This document shows, piece by piece, positions 52,313 to 61,865 of a stretch of 64,000 bases of DNA. The number at the start of each line of letters is the position of its first letter. Within the stretch, counting starts at the first letter, position 1. The stretch covers positions 182,749 through 246,748 of the forward strand of contig JAPOVC010000028.1 in NCBI GenBank assembly GCA_026708325.1, in the 5' to 3' direction. The translations under genes and the position numbers were made by a program. Source of the stretch: Anaerolineaceae bacterium (GTDB taxonomy: Bacteria; Chloroflexota; Anaerolineae; Aggregatilineales; Phototrophicaceae). A model generated the notes under the pieces. That model did not search any database. It saw only the letters and a program-made list of their open reading frames with translations, and was not told the origin of the DNA.

Positions 52313-53860
52313 GTGGTCTTGAACCCGACAGCGCTCGTTGAGATACGCAAGGTCTCGCTGAGTTTCGTCGCCGTCCAGGCGTTGCAGGAGATCGACCTTT
52401 CCATCAACCAGGGCGATATCCACGCCCTGGTTGGTGAGAATGGCGCCGGGAAATCCACCCTCGGCAAGGTCATCAGTGGCATCGAGCGACCTGATGAAGG
52501 CGATTTGCTGATCAACGGGGAAGTGCGACACTATACGCACCCCCGCGACGCCCTTCGCGACGGCATCACCACCATCACCCAGGAAATCGCCCTGCTCAAC
52601 AATCAAAGTGTGCTGCACAACGTGCTGCTGGGGCAGGAAATCTGTCGGGCCGGCGTTCTGCAGCGCGGTCAGATGCTGGCCGAGTTCGAACGTCTTGTGG
52701 AGTTGACAGGCTTTTCGCTTGACCCCGACGAAAGGGTCGGACGCCTGCACATGGCCGATCAGCGCAAGGTAGAAGTGTTGCAGGCCGTTGCGCGCGATTC
52801 GCGGCTGATCATCATGGACGAGCCGACCGCCATGCTGGCGGACGACGAGACCCAGGTCTTTCTCGACATCGTGCGCAATTTGCAGCGCAGCGGCCACACC
52901 ATCATCTATATCTCCCATTTCCTGGAAGAAGTGCTGGAACTGGCGGACGTCGTCACGGTCATGCGCAACGGGCGCATCGTGCGCACGGCGCCCACCGCCG
53001 AAGAGACGACCCACTCGCTGGTTGAAGCGATGCTGGGCCGCAGCATGCTGGAGATGTACCCGCCGCGCCAGGCCCCGGCGCAAGACGCAGCGGTCGTCTT
53101 TGAAGTGCGGGGTCTGGCAGCGCCGGGCCTGGGTTCCGTCGATCTTCAGTTGCGGGCCGGCGAAATCACCGGCCTGGCTGGCCTGGTCGGCAGCGGCCGC
53201 AGTCGCCTCGCGCGCACGCTGTTCGGCGCGCTGGAAAGGGATGCGGGCGAGATTCTCGTCCATGGCGAGGCCGTGCAGTTGAACTCAACTTCGGATGCCA
53301 TTCAGGCCGGTGTATTCATGCTGCCGGAGAGCCGCAAGGAGCAGGGACTGCTATTGAAGCAAAACATCCGCAGTAACCTGTCCCTGCCGCACATGCACAG
53401 CGTTGTGGGCCGCGGCGGAGTAATCAGGCGCGCGCGCGAAAGCGATCGAATAGGACAATTGTTAAAAATACTCAACGTCGTGCCGCCGGAACCGCGGCTG
53501 ATCGTCAACCGGCTATCGGGCGGCAATCAACAAAAGGTTCTTTTCGGCAAATGGCTGTTTGAGCAACCGACGGTCTTCATCGTGGATGAACCCACCCGTG
53601 GCATCGACATTGGCGCACGACGCGCGATCTACGAGCTGGTGGTGGAACTGGCGACGCAGGGCGTGGCCATTTTGCTCATCTCTTCAGAAATTGAGGAAAT
53701 CATGGGGCTGGCGCACCGCAGCCTGGTCATGCGTCTGGGCAGCATCGTGGCGGAATTCGAGGCGGGCGAGGACGGCAAACTGGACGAACAGGCCATTATG
53801 CAGGCGGCCTTCGGCGCGGAAACAATGCAGCGAGCCACCACCGGGGGTGAAGCACCGTGA
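52313..53860 (+). CDS. Sugar ABC transporter ATPase, two-domain (RbsA type)
   Basis: A 515-residue protein with two ABC domains. Domain 1 has Walker A GENGAGKST, Walker B LIIMDEPTAML and a degenerate signature (HMADQRKVEV). Domain 2 has a degenerate Walker A (GLVGSGRSRL), the signature LSGGNQQKVLFGKWL and Walker B FIVDEPTRGID. This asymmetry is normal in RbsA, MglA and XylG. It starts at GTG 52313. The stop overlaps the permease start by 4 bp (GTGA). Confidence 0.92.
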   Translation: MVLNPTALVEIRKVSLSFVAVQALQEIDLSINQGDIHALVGENGAGKSTLGKVISGIERPDEGDLLINGEVRHYTHPRDALRDGITTITQEIALLNNQSVLHNVLLGQEICRAGVLQRGQMLAEFERLVELTGFSLDPDERVGRLHMADQRKVEVLQAVARDSRLIIMDEPTAMLADDETQVFLDIVRNLQRSGHTIIYISHFLEEVLELADVVTVMRNGRIVRTAPTAEETTHSLVEAMLGRSMLEMYPPRQAPAQDAAVVFEVRGLAAPGLGSVDLQLRAGEITGLAGLVGSGRSRLARTLFGALERDAGEILVHGEAVQLNSTSDAIQAGVFMLPESRKEQGLLLKQNIRSNLSLPHMHSVVGRGGVIRRARESDRIGQLLKILNVVPPEPRLIVNRLSGGNQQKVLFGKWLFEQPTVFIVDEPTRGIDIGARRAIYELVVELATQGVAILLISSEIEEIMGLAHRSLVMRLGSIVAEFEAGEDGKLDEQAIMQAAFGAETMQRATTGGEAP

Positions 53861-54852
53861 CACAGCAGACCAGCGCGGTACGCGAACGTTCCGCCCGGAC
53901 GATCAGCGCCTTTCTGCTGGACTACGGCATTATTATCGCCGTCTTCCTGCTCTACATCGTGCTTTCCCTGCAGACCGACGCCTTCTTTTCCATTCGCAAC
54001 CAGCTGAACATCCTCGACCAGGCGCACCAGATCGGGTTGATCGCGGTGGCGGCAACGGTGGTGATCATCGCCGGCGGCTTTGATCTTTCCACCGGCGCCA
54101 TCTTCGCCATGAGCGGCGTGATCGCGGCCATGGTCGCCCGCGACCTTGGCGCCCACGAGGAGTTTGCCACGGCGGCGCCCTGGCTGGGCTGGACGGCCGG
54201 TCTCATCGCAGGCACGCTGCTGGGCCTGCTCAACGGAGTCCTGGTGACTTTCTTTCGCATCAACACCTTCGTCGCCACGCTGTCCTCCGGCATCGTGTTC
54301 CGCGGCTTCGCGTTGCTGATCACCGAGGCGGAAATGGTGCGCGTTTCGGACAGCGCCTTCCGCGAGCTGGCGCGGGGCAACATCCTTGACGTGCGCCACA
54401 CGGTCTTCATCTGGCTGGGCTTCGCCCTGGCGTTGTCATTCATGCTCTTCCGCACGCGCTTCGGCCGTTACGTCTTCGCCGCCGGCGACAACCCGGAGGC
54501 GGCGCGGCTCTCCGGCATCAACGTCAACCTGGTGCGCACGATCACTTTCGGCATCAGCGGTCTGGCGGCCGGCATGGCCGGCGTGCTGTCCGCTTCGAAG
54601 TTTCTCAAGGCGCAGAATGACTCCGGCCAGGGCCTGGAACTGATTTCGATCGCTGCCGTGGTGATCGGAGGCACGAGCATCATGGGCGGCGAAGGCGCCG
54701 TCTGGCGCACGGTGCTGGGCGTGATGCTCTTGCGCCTGATCGAGAACGGCTTCAACCTGATGAACGTCGAGCCCTTCTACCAGGACATTTTCCAGGGGCT
54801 GATTATTTTGCTGGCTGTCGCGCTGGACGCCTTGCGGCATCGGCGGAGCTAA
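53857..54852 (+). CDS. Sugar ABC transporter permease (RbsC type)
   Basis: A 331-residue permease with 8-10 predicted helices. FDLSTGAIFAMSGVIAAMVA, GLLNGVLVTFFRINTFVATL and the ATPase-contact region AARLSGINVNLVRTITFGISG are typical for the RbsC/XylH group. The GTG start overlaps the ATPase stop. It ends the plus-strand operon and converges with the VOC gene; the hairpin at 54943-54965 lies in between. Confidence 0.93.
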   Translation: MTQQTSAVRERSARTISAFLLDYGIIIAVFLLYIVLSLQTDAFFSIRNQLNILDQAHQIGLIAVAATVVIIAGGFDLSTGAIFAMSGVIAAMVARDLGAHEEFATAAPWLGWTAGLIAGTLLGLLNGVLVTFFRINTFVATLSSGIVFRGFALLITEAEMVRVSDSAFRELARGNILDVRHTVFIWLGFALALSFMLFRTRFGRYVFAAGDNPEAARLSGINVNLVRTITFGISGLAAGMAGVLSASKFLKAQNDSGQGLELISIAAVVIGGTSIMGGEGAVWRTVLGVMLLRLIENGFNLMNVEPFYQDIFQGLIILLAVALDALRHRRS

Positions 54853-54942
54853 AATCGGGCAGACCGTGGCCCTCGCAATTGTTCACTTGCCAACATTTCA
54901 GTTGATGAGGCAAGCCACCTCAACAAGTTAAGTCAAGAGCAT

Positions 54943-54965
54943 GGGGCCGCCATGCTGGCGACCCC
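54943..54965 (-). terminator. Stem-loop between convergent permease and VOC genes
   Basis: GGGGCCGCC (54943-54951) and GGCGACCCC (54957-54965) around a 5-nt loop. In the minus-strand RNA the single mismatch becomes a G-U pair, so the stem is a full 9 bp in the direction of the VOC gene. The U-run is poor. Confidence 0.45.
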
Positions 54966-55018
54966 ACCATTGTGCATTTGCCATTGTATTTCTGCGCCTG
55001 CGGTGCACGCAGGGGAGC

Positions 55019-55828
55019 TTACTCGATCCAGGGCTCTGGCTCGCTGAGCTGGATGATGGTGAAGACGGCGCCGGCCGGCTCCCGGATGATGCGAAAGCGA
55101 CCTGTATCAGGCGCTTCCAGGGTCTCGTACATCGCTTCGCCGCCCAGTTCCGTGACCTTCTCGACGGCAGCGTCGATGTCGGCGACGGAGAAATAGACGC
55201 TCCAGTGCGCGGGCATGAAGTTGCCGTCGGGCATCTTCCACTCATCGGTCATCTGCAGGATGCCGCCGTTGTTGCGCCCCTGGTTACGAACAAGCATGTA
55301 GCCGGGCGGCCCTTCCTGTGCGAATTCCCAGCCCAGCAGGGCGCCATAGAAGGCCTGGGCCGCCTCGGTGTCGGGCGTGGCCAGTTCGTTCCAGGACATG
55401 GCGCCCGGACAATTGACGAGCCCGGCGCCGATATGCGAACGCGGCTGCCAGAGACTGAGGTTCGCGCCCGTCGGATCCGCCAGCACCAGCATGCGACCGG
55501 AGTCGAAGACGTCGAAGGGCCCTGATATCAGGGTGCCGCCCAGTTCTGAGATTCGGGGCGCGATGGCGTCCACGTCATCGACAGTGACGTAGTTGTTCCA
55601 GAAGGAGGGCACACCCGGCGGGAAGCGTTCGTCATCCATCTGAAAGCCGGCGGCGACGTACTGGCCGTCGAGCGTAAACATGGTGTAGACCATGTCCCCG
55701 CCCATGGGGACGTCGACGAAGGACCAGCCCAGCAGGCCGGTGAGAAACTGCTTGCTTTTCTCACTCTCCCTGCTGGCCAGTTCTGCCCAGGAAAAAGTGC
55801 CGTGCGGGTATTTCGTGACCTTGAACAT
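55019..55828 (-). CDS. Two-domain VOC (glyoxalase/bleomycin-resistance fold) protein
   Basis: A 269-residue protein with two VOC domains, residues ~5-125 and ~135-265, each opening in a related way (GTFSWAELASRESEKSKQF and GAMSWNELATPDTEAAQAF) and each having a (L/F)LGW segment. The ATG at 55828 follows GAGGAGAAATCC; the longer frame to 55963 is unsupported. The single chain gives a complete pseudo-symmetric metal site. It resembles the Streptomyces-type CFP30B antigen family. No substrate can be assigned. Confidence 0.85.
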   Translation of the reverse strand: MFKVTKYPHGTFSWAELASRESEKSKQFLTGLLGWSFVDVPMGGDMVYTMFTLDGQYVAAGFQMDDERFPPGVPSFWNNYVTVDDVDAIAPRISELGGTLISGPFDVFDSGRMLVLADPTGANLSLWQPRSHIGAGLVNCPGAMSWNELATPDTEAAQAFYGALLGWEFAQEGPPGYMLVRNQGRNNGGILQMTDEWKMPDGNFMPAHWSVYFSVADIDAAVEKVTELGGEAMYETLEAPDTGRFRIIREPAGAVFTIIQLSEPEPWIE

Positions 55829-55852
55829 GGATTTCTCCTCGATGTCGTCGTG

Positions 55853-55892
55853 AATGCAAAACCGAGGGCCTGACCGGCAGGTCAGGCCCTCG
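55853..55892 (-). terminator. Intrinsic terminator of the M16 protease gene
   Basis: CGAGGGCCTGACC (55863-55875) and its exact complement (55880-55892) form a 13-bp stem with loop GGCA. On the minus strand it is followed by GGTTTTGC, a short U-run. It starts 9 bp after the M16 stop, so it is a convincing factor-independent terminator. Confidence 0.8.
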
Positions 55893-55901
55893 CGAAATCG
55901 A

Positions 55902-58748
55902 CTACTCCTCACCCTCGGGGTCCAGCGCTTCGGGGAACAGCGTGGCAAGGAGCCAGGCGTCATCGCGAATGGCGATGCCGGCCTGCTCCTGGATGGCTTC
56001 CGCCGTCAGGTTTTCCCACCTGTCTGTACTGTGCCTTGTGTAACCGTAGTCATCTTCCAACCCGATGATTACGCGACGAAGCGCGCCCAGCCAGTAGCCG
56101 TTCTGCTCGCGCGCTTCCTCGATGTTGTTGATTCGCTGCGTGCGGACGCCTTCGACTTCCTCTTCCGTCGGCCCGTTGTCGCGCAAATCGTGCAGAATTT
56201 CGAAGGCAGCGGCGCGCAACGCCGGGTACTTCTCCGCGTTGGTGAAGGCCACGCCCTGCAGCACGAAGTTACGGTTCGGGATTTCGCTGACGCTGGCCGT
56301 GGCGTAGGGCGAATAGGCTCCGCTCAGGTCCTCGCGCAGGTCTTCGACGAAGCGCTGGTCCACGATGTCACCCAGCGCGATCATGTCGGCCGAGTCCTGC
56401 CGGTCGCCGGTGAACGCGCCGCCATAGGCCAGCAGGAAAATGACCTGTTCCTCGATGCCGGCGTAGACGTCCTGCTCGCGGATTTCGTCGGGGAAGGGCA
56501 GGGTGCGGTCCACCCATTCTTCGGTGCCGCCGCCCGTAGGCAGGTTCCCCAAGTAACGCTGCGCCAGTTCGCGCACGTCGTCATGTTCAAAACTGCCGAC
56601 CAGGGCGAAGGTGAAGTCACCGGCTTCCCGCCAGCGCGCGCGCCAGCTGGCAAAGGCCCCGGCGGAATCCAGCGCTTCCATTTCTTCCACAGTGGCCGGC
56701 CGGTAGCGCGGCGATTCATTGCCGTAGGTCATCAGTTCATTGATAACGTCGGTCAGGGCGACGATGGGGTTGAGATCCCGGTTTTTCAACGCATCAATCT
56801 CGCGGCTGCGGGCGGCCTCGAAAGCGCCTTCATCCACGCGGGGTTCGGTGAGGTAGAGCCAGACGAGCTGGAAGAGTGTTTCCAGTTCGTCGTTGTTGGC
56901 GAAGCCGCTGACCCGCTCGTGCGTGCCGGAGACCGACAGGCTCGCGCGGACTGTACGGCCACTGAGGTAGCGTTCCAGCTGGTCCTGGCTTACGTCGCCG
57001 ATACCGCTCTGATGCACGACGCCGTTGACAAAGGTCGCGCCCAGGTACTCCTCGTCGCTGTACAGACCCGTACCACCCGGACTGAGGCCGGAGAGAGAGA
57101 CTTCCCGTTCCGCGAGGTCCGTGGGCATGAGTAACAGTCGGACCCCGTTGGCGAAGGTCCATTCGCTCAGGGGCCATTCCGCGCCCTCAATGTTCTGCTC
57201 GGCGACGATGGCAGCGGGTTCAGGCGGAGTCTCCAGTAGAGTCTCCACCGTCTCGATTTCCTGGTAGGCAGCGACGTCCCGGGCAGCGCCCAGTTCCGCC
57301 TGCAGCGCAGCCTCGTCGGGCAAGGCCTCCAGTGAACGTTCCGGCCCGAAAAGCAACAGTACCCGTTCTTCCGGCTCAAGCAGGAAACCGGAAAGTTCGT
57401 TCATGGTCTCCAGCGTCAGCTGCGGCAGCATTTCATTGACCAGATCAATTTCCACCTCGATGCCGGGCGAGATTTCGTCCTCAAGGAAATGACGACGGTA
57501 TTCGCTGGCGATGGACGTGTTCTCGCGGAACTCCTTCTCTTCGAGGGCATTCTCGTAAAACTGCAGGCGGTCCGCCTTCGCGTCTGCCAGTTCGCCTTCG
57601 GTGAAGCCATCGCGGTCAACCCGTTCCAGTTCGTCAAGGACGGCGGCGACTGCCTTGATCACACCGTCCTCGGTGCTGTAAACGGTGAAGCCGTGGATGG
57701 CGACGTTTCCCAGCGTGCCGCCGCCAAAGGCCGAGGCCTGCAGGAAGGGGGCATCCGCCTTGCGTTGCCTTTCCTGCAGTCGTTCGTTGAGCATGGAATA
57801 GAAAAGGGAGTTGCGCTGTAGATCGCGATAGTCACCGAGGGTCACCAGGCCGGTGCCGTCCACCTTGCGAAACATCTGGACGGCCGTGACCGGAAGTTCC
57901 GGATCGGTGATGATGCCGACGCGAGTGTCTGAATGGCGTTCGTTGTCGAATTCCTGGGGCATGGGCGCATCCGGCGGGCTGGTAAGAGGGCCGAAGTGCT
58001 CCCGAATGCGCGCTTCGGCATCGGCCACGTCGACGTCGCCGACGATGATAATCGCCATCAGTTCCGGCCGGTACCAGGTCTCGTAGAAGCTGCGCAGTTG
58101 TTCGGTCGGGGCACTTTCGACAATGCTCATGTCGCCGCCGATGATGTCCCGCGTCACATAGCGCGATTCTTCACCGAGAATGACGGGCCAGGCTTTCTCG
58201 TTGATGCGGCCGGAGGCGTTTTGCTGGCGCTGGCGCCATTCCTCGATAATGACGCCCACTTCCTTTTCGACCTCCACGGGGTCAAGCGTGGCGTTGACGG
58301 CCCAGTCGAGCAGCACGTCGTAGGCAGTGTCGTATAGTTCGGGGTTGGTCGTATCGATGCTCAGCAGATAGACGGTGGCTTCGTGGGAGGTGAAGGCGTT
58401 GAGGTCCGGGCCGAATTCCATGCCGTTCAGTTCGAAGAAGTCGATGAGTTCGTTGGCCGGAAAGCTCTCGGTGCCGTTGAACATCATGTGCTCGAGGAAA
58501 TGGGCGAGCCCGAGTTGCTCCTCCGTTTCTTGCAGGGCGCCCACGCGCACCGCCAGTTGCATTTCCGCGCGCCCGGCGGGCTGCTCGTGATGCTGGATGT
58601 AGAAGGTCAGGCCATTTTCCAGAACGCCGTAATGGACGTCGGGCGTGAGGGGTAACGTGGCATCACGATCGAAACCATCCTGGGCGAACACGCCGCCCGT
58701 GGCGACAAGAAGCATGACAAGGGCCAGGGCAATTCTTCCGAAATACAA
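55902..58748 (-). CDS. Exported M16 zinc metalloprotease (pitrilysin-like)
   Basis: A 948-residue protease with two M16 halves. The start was set at TTG 58748, which has GGGGAG eight bases upstream and gives a clean signal peptide (YFGRIALALVMLLVATGGVFA|QDG); the alternative ATG at 58778 has no SD and adds ten odd residues. The active site is the inverted zinc motif H83-F-L-E86-H87 (HFLEHMMFNGT), with the distal Glu in EKEVGVIIEEW. The C-terminal half lacks a second zinc motif and has a late RRVIIGLEDDYGYT segment. It probably degrades peptides outside the membrane. Promoter at 58792-58821. Confidence 0.9.
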   Translation of the reverse strand: MYFGRIALALVMLLVATGGVFAQDGFDRDATLPLTPDVHYGVLENGLTFYIQHHEQPAGRAEMQLAVRVGALQETEEQLGLAHFLEHMMFNGTESFPANELIDFFELNGMEFGPDLNAFTSHEATVYLLSIDTTNPELYDTAYDVLLDWAVNATLDPVEVEKEVGVIIEEWRQRQQNASGRINEKAWPVILGEESRYVTRDIIGGDMSIVESAPTEQLRSFYETWYRPELMAIIIVGDVDVADAEARIREHFGPLTSPPDAPMPQEFDNERHSDTRVGIITDPELPVTAVQMFRKVDGTGLVTLGDYRDLQRNSLFYSMLNERLQERQRKADAPFLQASAFGGGTLGNVAIHGFTVYSTEDGVIKAVAAVLDELERVDRDGFTEGELADAKADRLQFYENALEEKEFRENTSIASEYRRHFLEDEISPGIEVEIDLVNEMLPQLTLETMNELSGFLLEPEERVLLLFGPERSLEALPDEAALQAELGAARDVAAYQEIETVETLLETPPEPAAIVAEQNIEGAEWPLSEWTFANGVRLLLMPTDLAEREVSLSGLSPGGTGLYSDEEYLGATFVNGVVHQSGIGDVSQDQLERYLSGRTVRASLSVSGTHERVSGFANNDELETLFQLVWLYLTEPRVDEGAFEAARSREIDALKNRDLNPIVALTDVINELMTYGNESPRYRPATVEEMEALDSAGAFASWRARWREAGDFTFALVGSFEHDDVRELAQRYLGNLPTGGGTEEWVDRTLPFPDEIREQDVYAGIEEQVIFLLAYGGAFTGDRQDSADMIALGDIVDQRFVEDLREDLSGAYSPYATASVSEIPNRNFVLQGVAFTNAEKYPALRAAAFEILHDLRDNGPTEEEVEGVRTQRINNIEEAREQNGYWLGALRRVIIGLEDDYGYTRHSTDRWENLTAEAIQEQAGIAIRDDAWLLATLFPEALDPEGEE

Positions 58749-58791
58749 GGCACTATCTCCCCAAGGTTTGCCGAACATTGACAGCGTCTAC

Positions 58792-58821
58792 ATTATCACA
58801 GGCCCGGGCAGGGCGTGTGAA
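58792..58821 (-). promoter_or_regulatory. Sigma-70-like promoter of the M16 gene
   Basis: On the minus strand, TTCACA (58821-58816), an 18-bp spacer and GATAAT (58797-58792) preceded by TG as in extended -10 elements. Each hexamer matches at 5 of 6 positions. Start would be near 58785, in line with the TTG start codon at 58748. Confidence 0.6.
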
Positions 58822-58957
58822 TCTTGCATAAGAAGGGTTGAAAGCGTGGCTGCGGTATTGTTGCCAGGTGCGTCAGGCCAGGCATTTGCCCCAGGGCCGA
58901 TTGACCCCGGGCAGGCGTTGGACGACAGAGTTGTGTTGCCTTCGGCCGGGTTGAGCG

Positions 58958-59863
58958 CTACCAGCCGCGCTTGCCCAGCACGATTTCTTCCGGCCCCACG
59001 GCGATTCCGGACATGGGCTCTCCCAGGTCCCGGCTGACGCGCAGGAGCGCATCCGGATCCTGAAAGTGCGTCACGGCCTCGACAATGGCGCGGGCGCGTT
59101 TGGCCGGATCGCCGCTCTTGAATATGCCGGAGCCGACAAACACGCCATCCACGCCCAGTTGCATCATCAGCGCGGCATCCGCCGGCGTGGCGACGCCTCC
59201 GGCGGCGAAATTTACGACCGGCATGCGGCCCAGTTGCGCCGTTTCCCTCACAAGATGCAGCGGCGCGCGGATTTCCTTCGCGTAGCTGTAGATTTCGTCT
59301 TCATCCATGCTGGTCAGTCGGCGGATTTCGCCATTGACGGCGCGGGCATGCCGCACGGCCTCGACCACGTCTCCGGTGCCGGCTTCCCCCTTGGTGCGCA
59401 TCATGGCGGCGCCTTCGCCGATGCGACGCAAGGCCTCGCCCAGGTTGCGGCAGCCGCAAACAAAGGGCACGCTGAACGCAGCCTTGTTGATGTGATGCTC
59501 CTCGTCGGCCGGGGTCAGCACTTCGCTTTCGTCGATGTAGTCGACGCCCAGGGACTCCAGAATCTGCGCCTCAACGAAATGACCGATGCGTACCTTGGCC
59601 ATGACGGGAATCGAGACGGCTTCCATAATTCGACTGATCAGGCCGGGATCGCTCATGCGCGCGACACCGCCCTGGGCGCGAATGTCGGCGGGGACGCGCT
59701 CGAGCGCCATCACGGAGCAAGCGCCGGCGTCCTCGGCGATGATGGCCTGTTCGGGCGTGACCACGTCCATGATCACACCGCCCTTGAGCATTTGCGCCAG
59801 ACCCGCTTTAAGGCGGAAGCTGGCCACTTCAGAAGCGCCCTGTCTGTTTCCGTTGCTGACCAT
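58958..59863 (-). CDS. pdxS: Pyridoxal 5'-phosphate synthase lyase subunit PdxS
   Basis: A 301-residue PdxS, which makes PLP from ribose 5-phosphate, glyceraldehyde 3-phosphate and ammonia. The start of the barrel [19 protein letters not shown], the catalytic lysine in [33 protein letters not shown] with the second lysine, and [20 protein letters not shown] with [11 protein letters not shown] are all intact. The ATG follows AAAGGAAC. The glutaminase partner pdxT is not in this window, unlike in many genomes where the two are adjacent. Confidence 0.97.
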   Translation of the reverse strand: MVSNGNRQGASEVASFRLKAGLAQMLKGGVIMDVVTPEQAIIAEDAGACSVMALERVPADIRAQGGVARMSDPGLISRIMEAVSIPVMAKVRIGHFVEAQILESLGVDYIDESEVLTPADEEHHINKAAFSVPFVCGCRNLGEALRRIGEGAAMMRTKGEAGTGDVVEAVRHARAVNGEIRRLTSMDEDEIYSYAKEIRAPLHLVRETAQLGRMPVVNFAAGGVATPADAALMMQLGVDGVFVGSGIFKSGDPAKRARAIVEAVTHFQDPDALLRVSRDLGEPMSGIAVGPEEIVLGKRGW

Positions 59864-59955
59864 TTTCCGTTCCTTTCCCTAGTTGCTGCCAGCCTACGAA
59901 GGCCGCCAGGCCAACTGTATGTCCAGTTGAGTCCAATCCGAAACTGGTGGCATAT

Positions 59956-60990
59956 TCACTGCCGGGGCCGCACGTCGAAAGCGCTTTCGTCCCGGGTCCG
60001 GTCCGGATAAAGCAGGTCCAGCGCGTCCTGCTCCATTTCCCACAGTTCCAGTTCCGCGTGCTTGCGCAACAAACGCAAGAGGCGCGGGTAGCCGTCCAAT
60101 TGCTCGCGCGCCCAGTCGCGTGAGAAAGCCCCGCTGCGAATGTCGTCCAGCGTCAGGCTCATGAGAGTCACCAGACGGTTGTCCTGAAAACGCTCCAGGC
60201 GGCTGAAGAGGCCGTACTGGCTGGTGAGCGACATGGTGCGCACTGCCGGGAAAAACCCTTCGCGGCCCGCACGGCGCATCAGGTCTTCCAGTTCACCGGA
60301 AAGGTACAGGTCGATGAAGGTGGCCTCGGGCGGGTAGCCATGATCGATCAGGACCTGTCCGGCCGTCTGGATGGCGTTTTGCAGCACGGGCATCACGGCC
60401 TGCTGCATGAAAAGGTCCAGTTCGGCCTCCAGCGTGAAACTGATTTCGATGCCCCCGGCATCGCCCCGCAGGGAGCCCACCGCCCTTGCCAGCGCCAGCA
60501 GACTGCGCCAGGCGCGGCCGCTGGCATCCTGGTGCACGGAGAGAAAGCAAAAAAAGCCGCGCTCCGCAAGATAGCGCTCGCGCACGGCCAGGCCGATCGT
60601 CCTTGGCGCCAGCAGGGCGACGTCGACCATCGGCGGGGGCTCGATGAAGCCGAAAGCGATGTTGCTGGCGCTGGCGAAAACCAGCATGTCTCCGCGCGTC
60701 AGCCAGGGGGAAATATCGCGCAGGAAAACAGTCTGCATGATTTCATCCGGCAGCAGGAGAAATATCAGGTCCGCGTTTCGCACCAGATCGGGCAGGGGAA
60801 CAGGGCGAAAGCCTTCGCGGCGGGCAAGGGTCTGGCGTTCGCTGTCACGTTCACTGAGCACAACGTCCAGGCCGCTGTCACGCAGATTGAGGGCGATGGG
60901 GCGCCCCAGGTTGCCGTAGCCGATGATCCCGGTCCGGCGGCCGGCGAGGTCATCGAGGCTGGCGTCCTCTGCGCGGAATATCTTCTTCAT
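59956..60990 (-). CDS. Ketol-acid reductoisomerase-like protein lacking catalytic residues
   Basis: A 344-residue protein similar to KARI (IlvC) along its whole length: Rossmann loop GIIGYGNLGRPIALNLRDSG (21-40), then PPPMVDVALLAPRTIG. The active site is not kept. The catalytic His in the AHGFNI motif is Ser107 (FASASNI). Of the metal ligands, D192 remains (DLFMQQ), but the Glu of DLFGEQ is Q196. The two Glu of the YFECLHE helix correspond to D227 and S231. It is therefore unlikely to make branched-chain precursors. It may be a reductase of another substrate or a pseudoenzyme. Its ATG overlaps the GNAT stop by 3 bp (ATGA). Confidence 0.8.
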   Translation of the reverse strand: MKKIFRAEDASLDDLAGRRTGIIGYGNLGRPIALNLRDSGLDVVLSERDSERQTLARREGFRPVPLPDLVRNADLIFLLLPDEIMQTVFLRDISPWLTRGDMLVFASASNIAFGFIEPPPMVDVALLAPRTIGLAVRERYLAERGFFCFLSVHQDASGRAWRSLLALARAVGSLRGDAGGIEISFTLEAELDLFMQQAVMPVLQNAIQTAGQVLIDHGYPPEATFIDLYLSGELEDLMRRAGREGFFPAVRTMSLTSQYGLFSRLERFQDNRLVTLMSLTLDDIRSGAFSRDWAREQLDGYPRLLRLLRKHAELELWEMEQDALDLLYPDRTRDESAFDVRPRQ

Positions 60991-61865
60991 ATCACTGCGA
61001 CGACTTCAGGAAGTCGCTGTGACCAGACCTTGTAATCCGGCCCGGTATGTTGAAAACCAAAGCGACGGTACAGGCGCAGCGAGCGCCGGTTGTGTTTCTG
61101 GGTGTTGACGCTCAGCGACGTGAGACCACGCCTCCTGGAGCGGCCCATCACGTCAGCCAGCACGCGCGATCCGTGGCCCAGCCCCTGGTGGTCCGGATGG
61201 ACGGCAAGGCGCGACAGATGCGCTTCGGATTGGTCCCGCGTGGTGATTTGGCAGGCGCAAACGACCCCTTCCAGCTCGAGGACGGTGAAGCTGGCCGCAC
61301 GTCGCAAAGCGCGGCGAATGTCCCTGGCGGGCATGCGCCAGTGCGGCGGGAATGCGGCCTCGTCCAGGGCCAGCAGCGGTTCAAGGTCATCGTCGGTGGC
61401 CAGACGAATGTCCCCTGGGCCAGAGGGGCAGGGCGGCGCAGTGTGCAGGGGCCTGCCCAGGGTGATGACCTGCTCTCCAATGGCGAAACCGCTGGCCGGC
61501 AGACAGGCTCGCAACCAGTCCTGGCCGCCGCCCAGCAGATGGACCTCACGCACACCACGCTGCTGCAGGACAGGCCTCAGGCCCAGCCACAGGTCTGGAA
61601 AAGCGTGGGCGGCGTCCACGTCGTCGGCCAGGGCGCAGACCTGCAGCCAGGTGCAACCGGCGTGAGGCGGCGTGCAGGCCAGCAGGCCGACGAGTCGGTC
61701 ATCCTGCCACAGACTGCGCGTCCAGGCGGAGTCCTGCCGCAACCAGTCGCTGCTGTCGTTCCAGTGCAGTCCGGTGGCGACGCGTCGGCTGCTGTAGAGC
61801 AGTTGTTGTATGCGCGCGGGGGAGGCAGTTTGTTCGGCAGGGGAAACTTCCAGGGCAAGACTCAC
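60987..61865 (-). CDS. GNAT-family N-acetyltransferase
   Basis: A 292-residue protein. GTG 61865 overlaps the TGA of the helicase-loader gene (GTGA), so its translation is coupled; longer starts would run into that gene. The acetyl-CoA loop is HPDHQGLGHGSRVLADVM, followed by SLSVNTQKHNRRSLRLYRRFGF, both in the last third. The N-terminal half is less conserved and may be a second, degenerate GNAT lobe. The substrate is unknown. It sits between a replication gene and the KARI-like gene in a five-gene operon. Confidence 0.85.
   Translation of the reverse strand: MSLALEVSPAEQTASPARIQQLLYSSRRVATGLHWNDSSDWLRQDSAWTRSLWQDDRLVGLLACTPPHAGCTWLQVCALADDVDAAHAFPDLWLGLRPVLQQRGVREVHLLGGGQDWLRACLPASGFAIGEQVITLGRPLHTAPPCPSGPGDIRLATDDDLEPLLALDEAAFPPHWRMPARDIRRALRRAASFTVLELEGVVCACQITTRDQSEAHLSRLAVHPDHQGLGHGSRVLADVMGRSRRRGLTSLSVNTQKHNRRSLRLYRRFGFQHTGPDYKVWSQRLPEVVAVI

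Noticed and set aside
59956-60990. Annotation as functional ilvC
   Set aside because: The catalytic His and three metal-binding Glu positions are substituted, and no other branched-chain biosynthesis gene is nearby.
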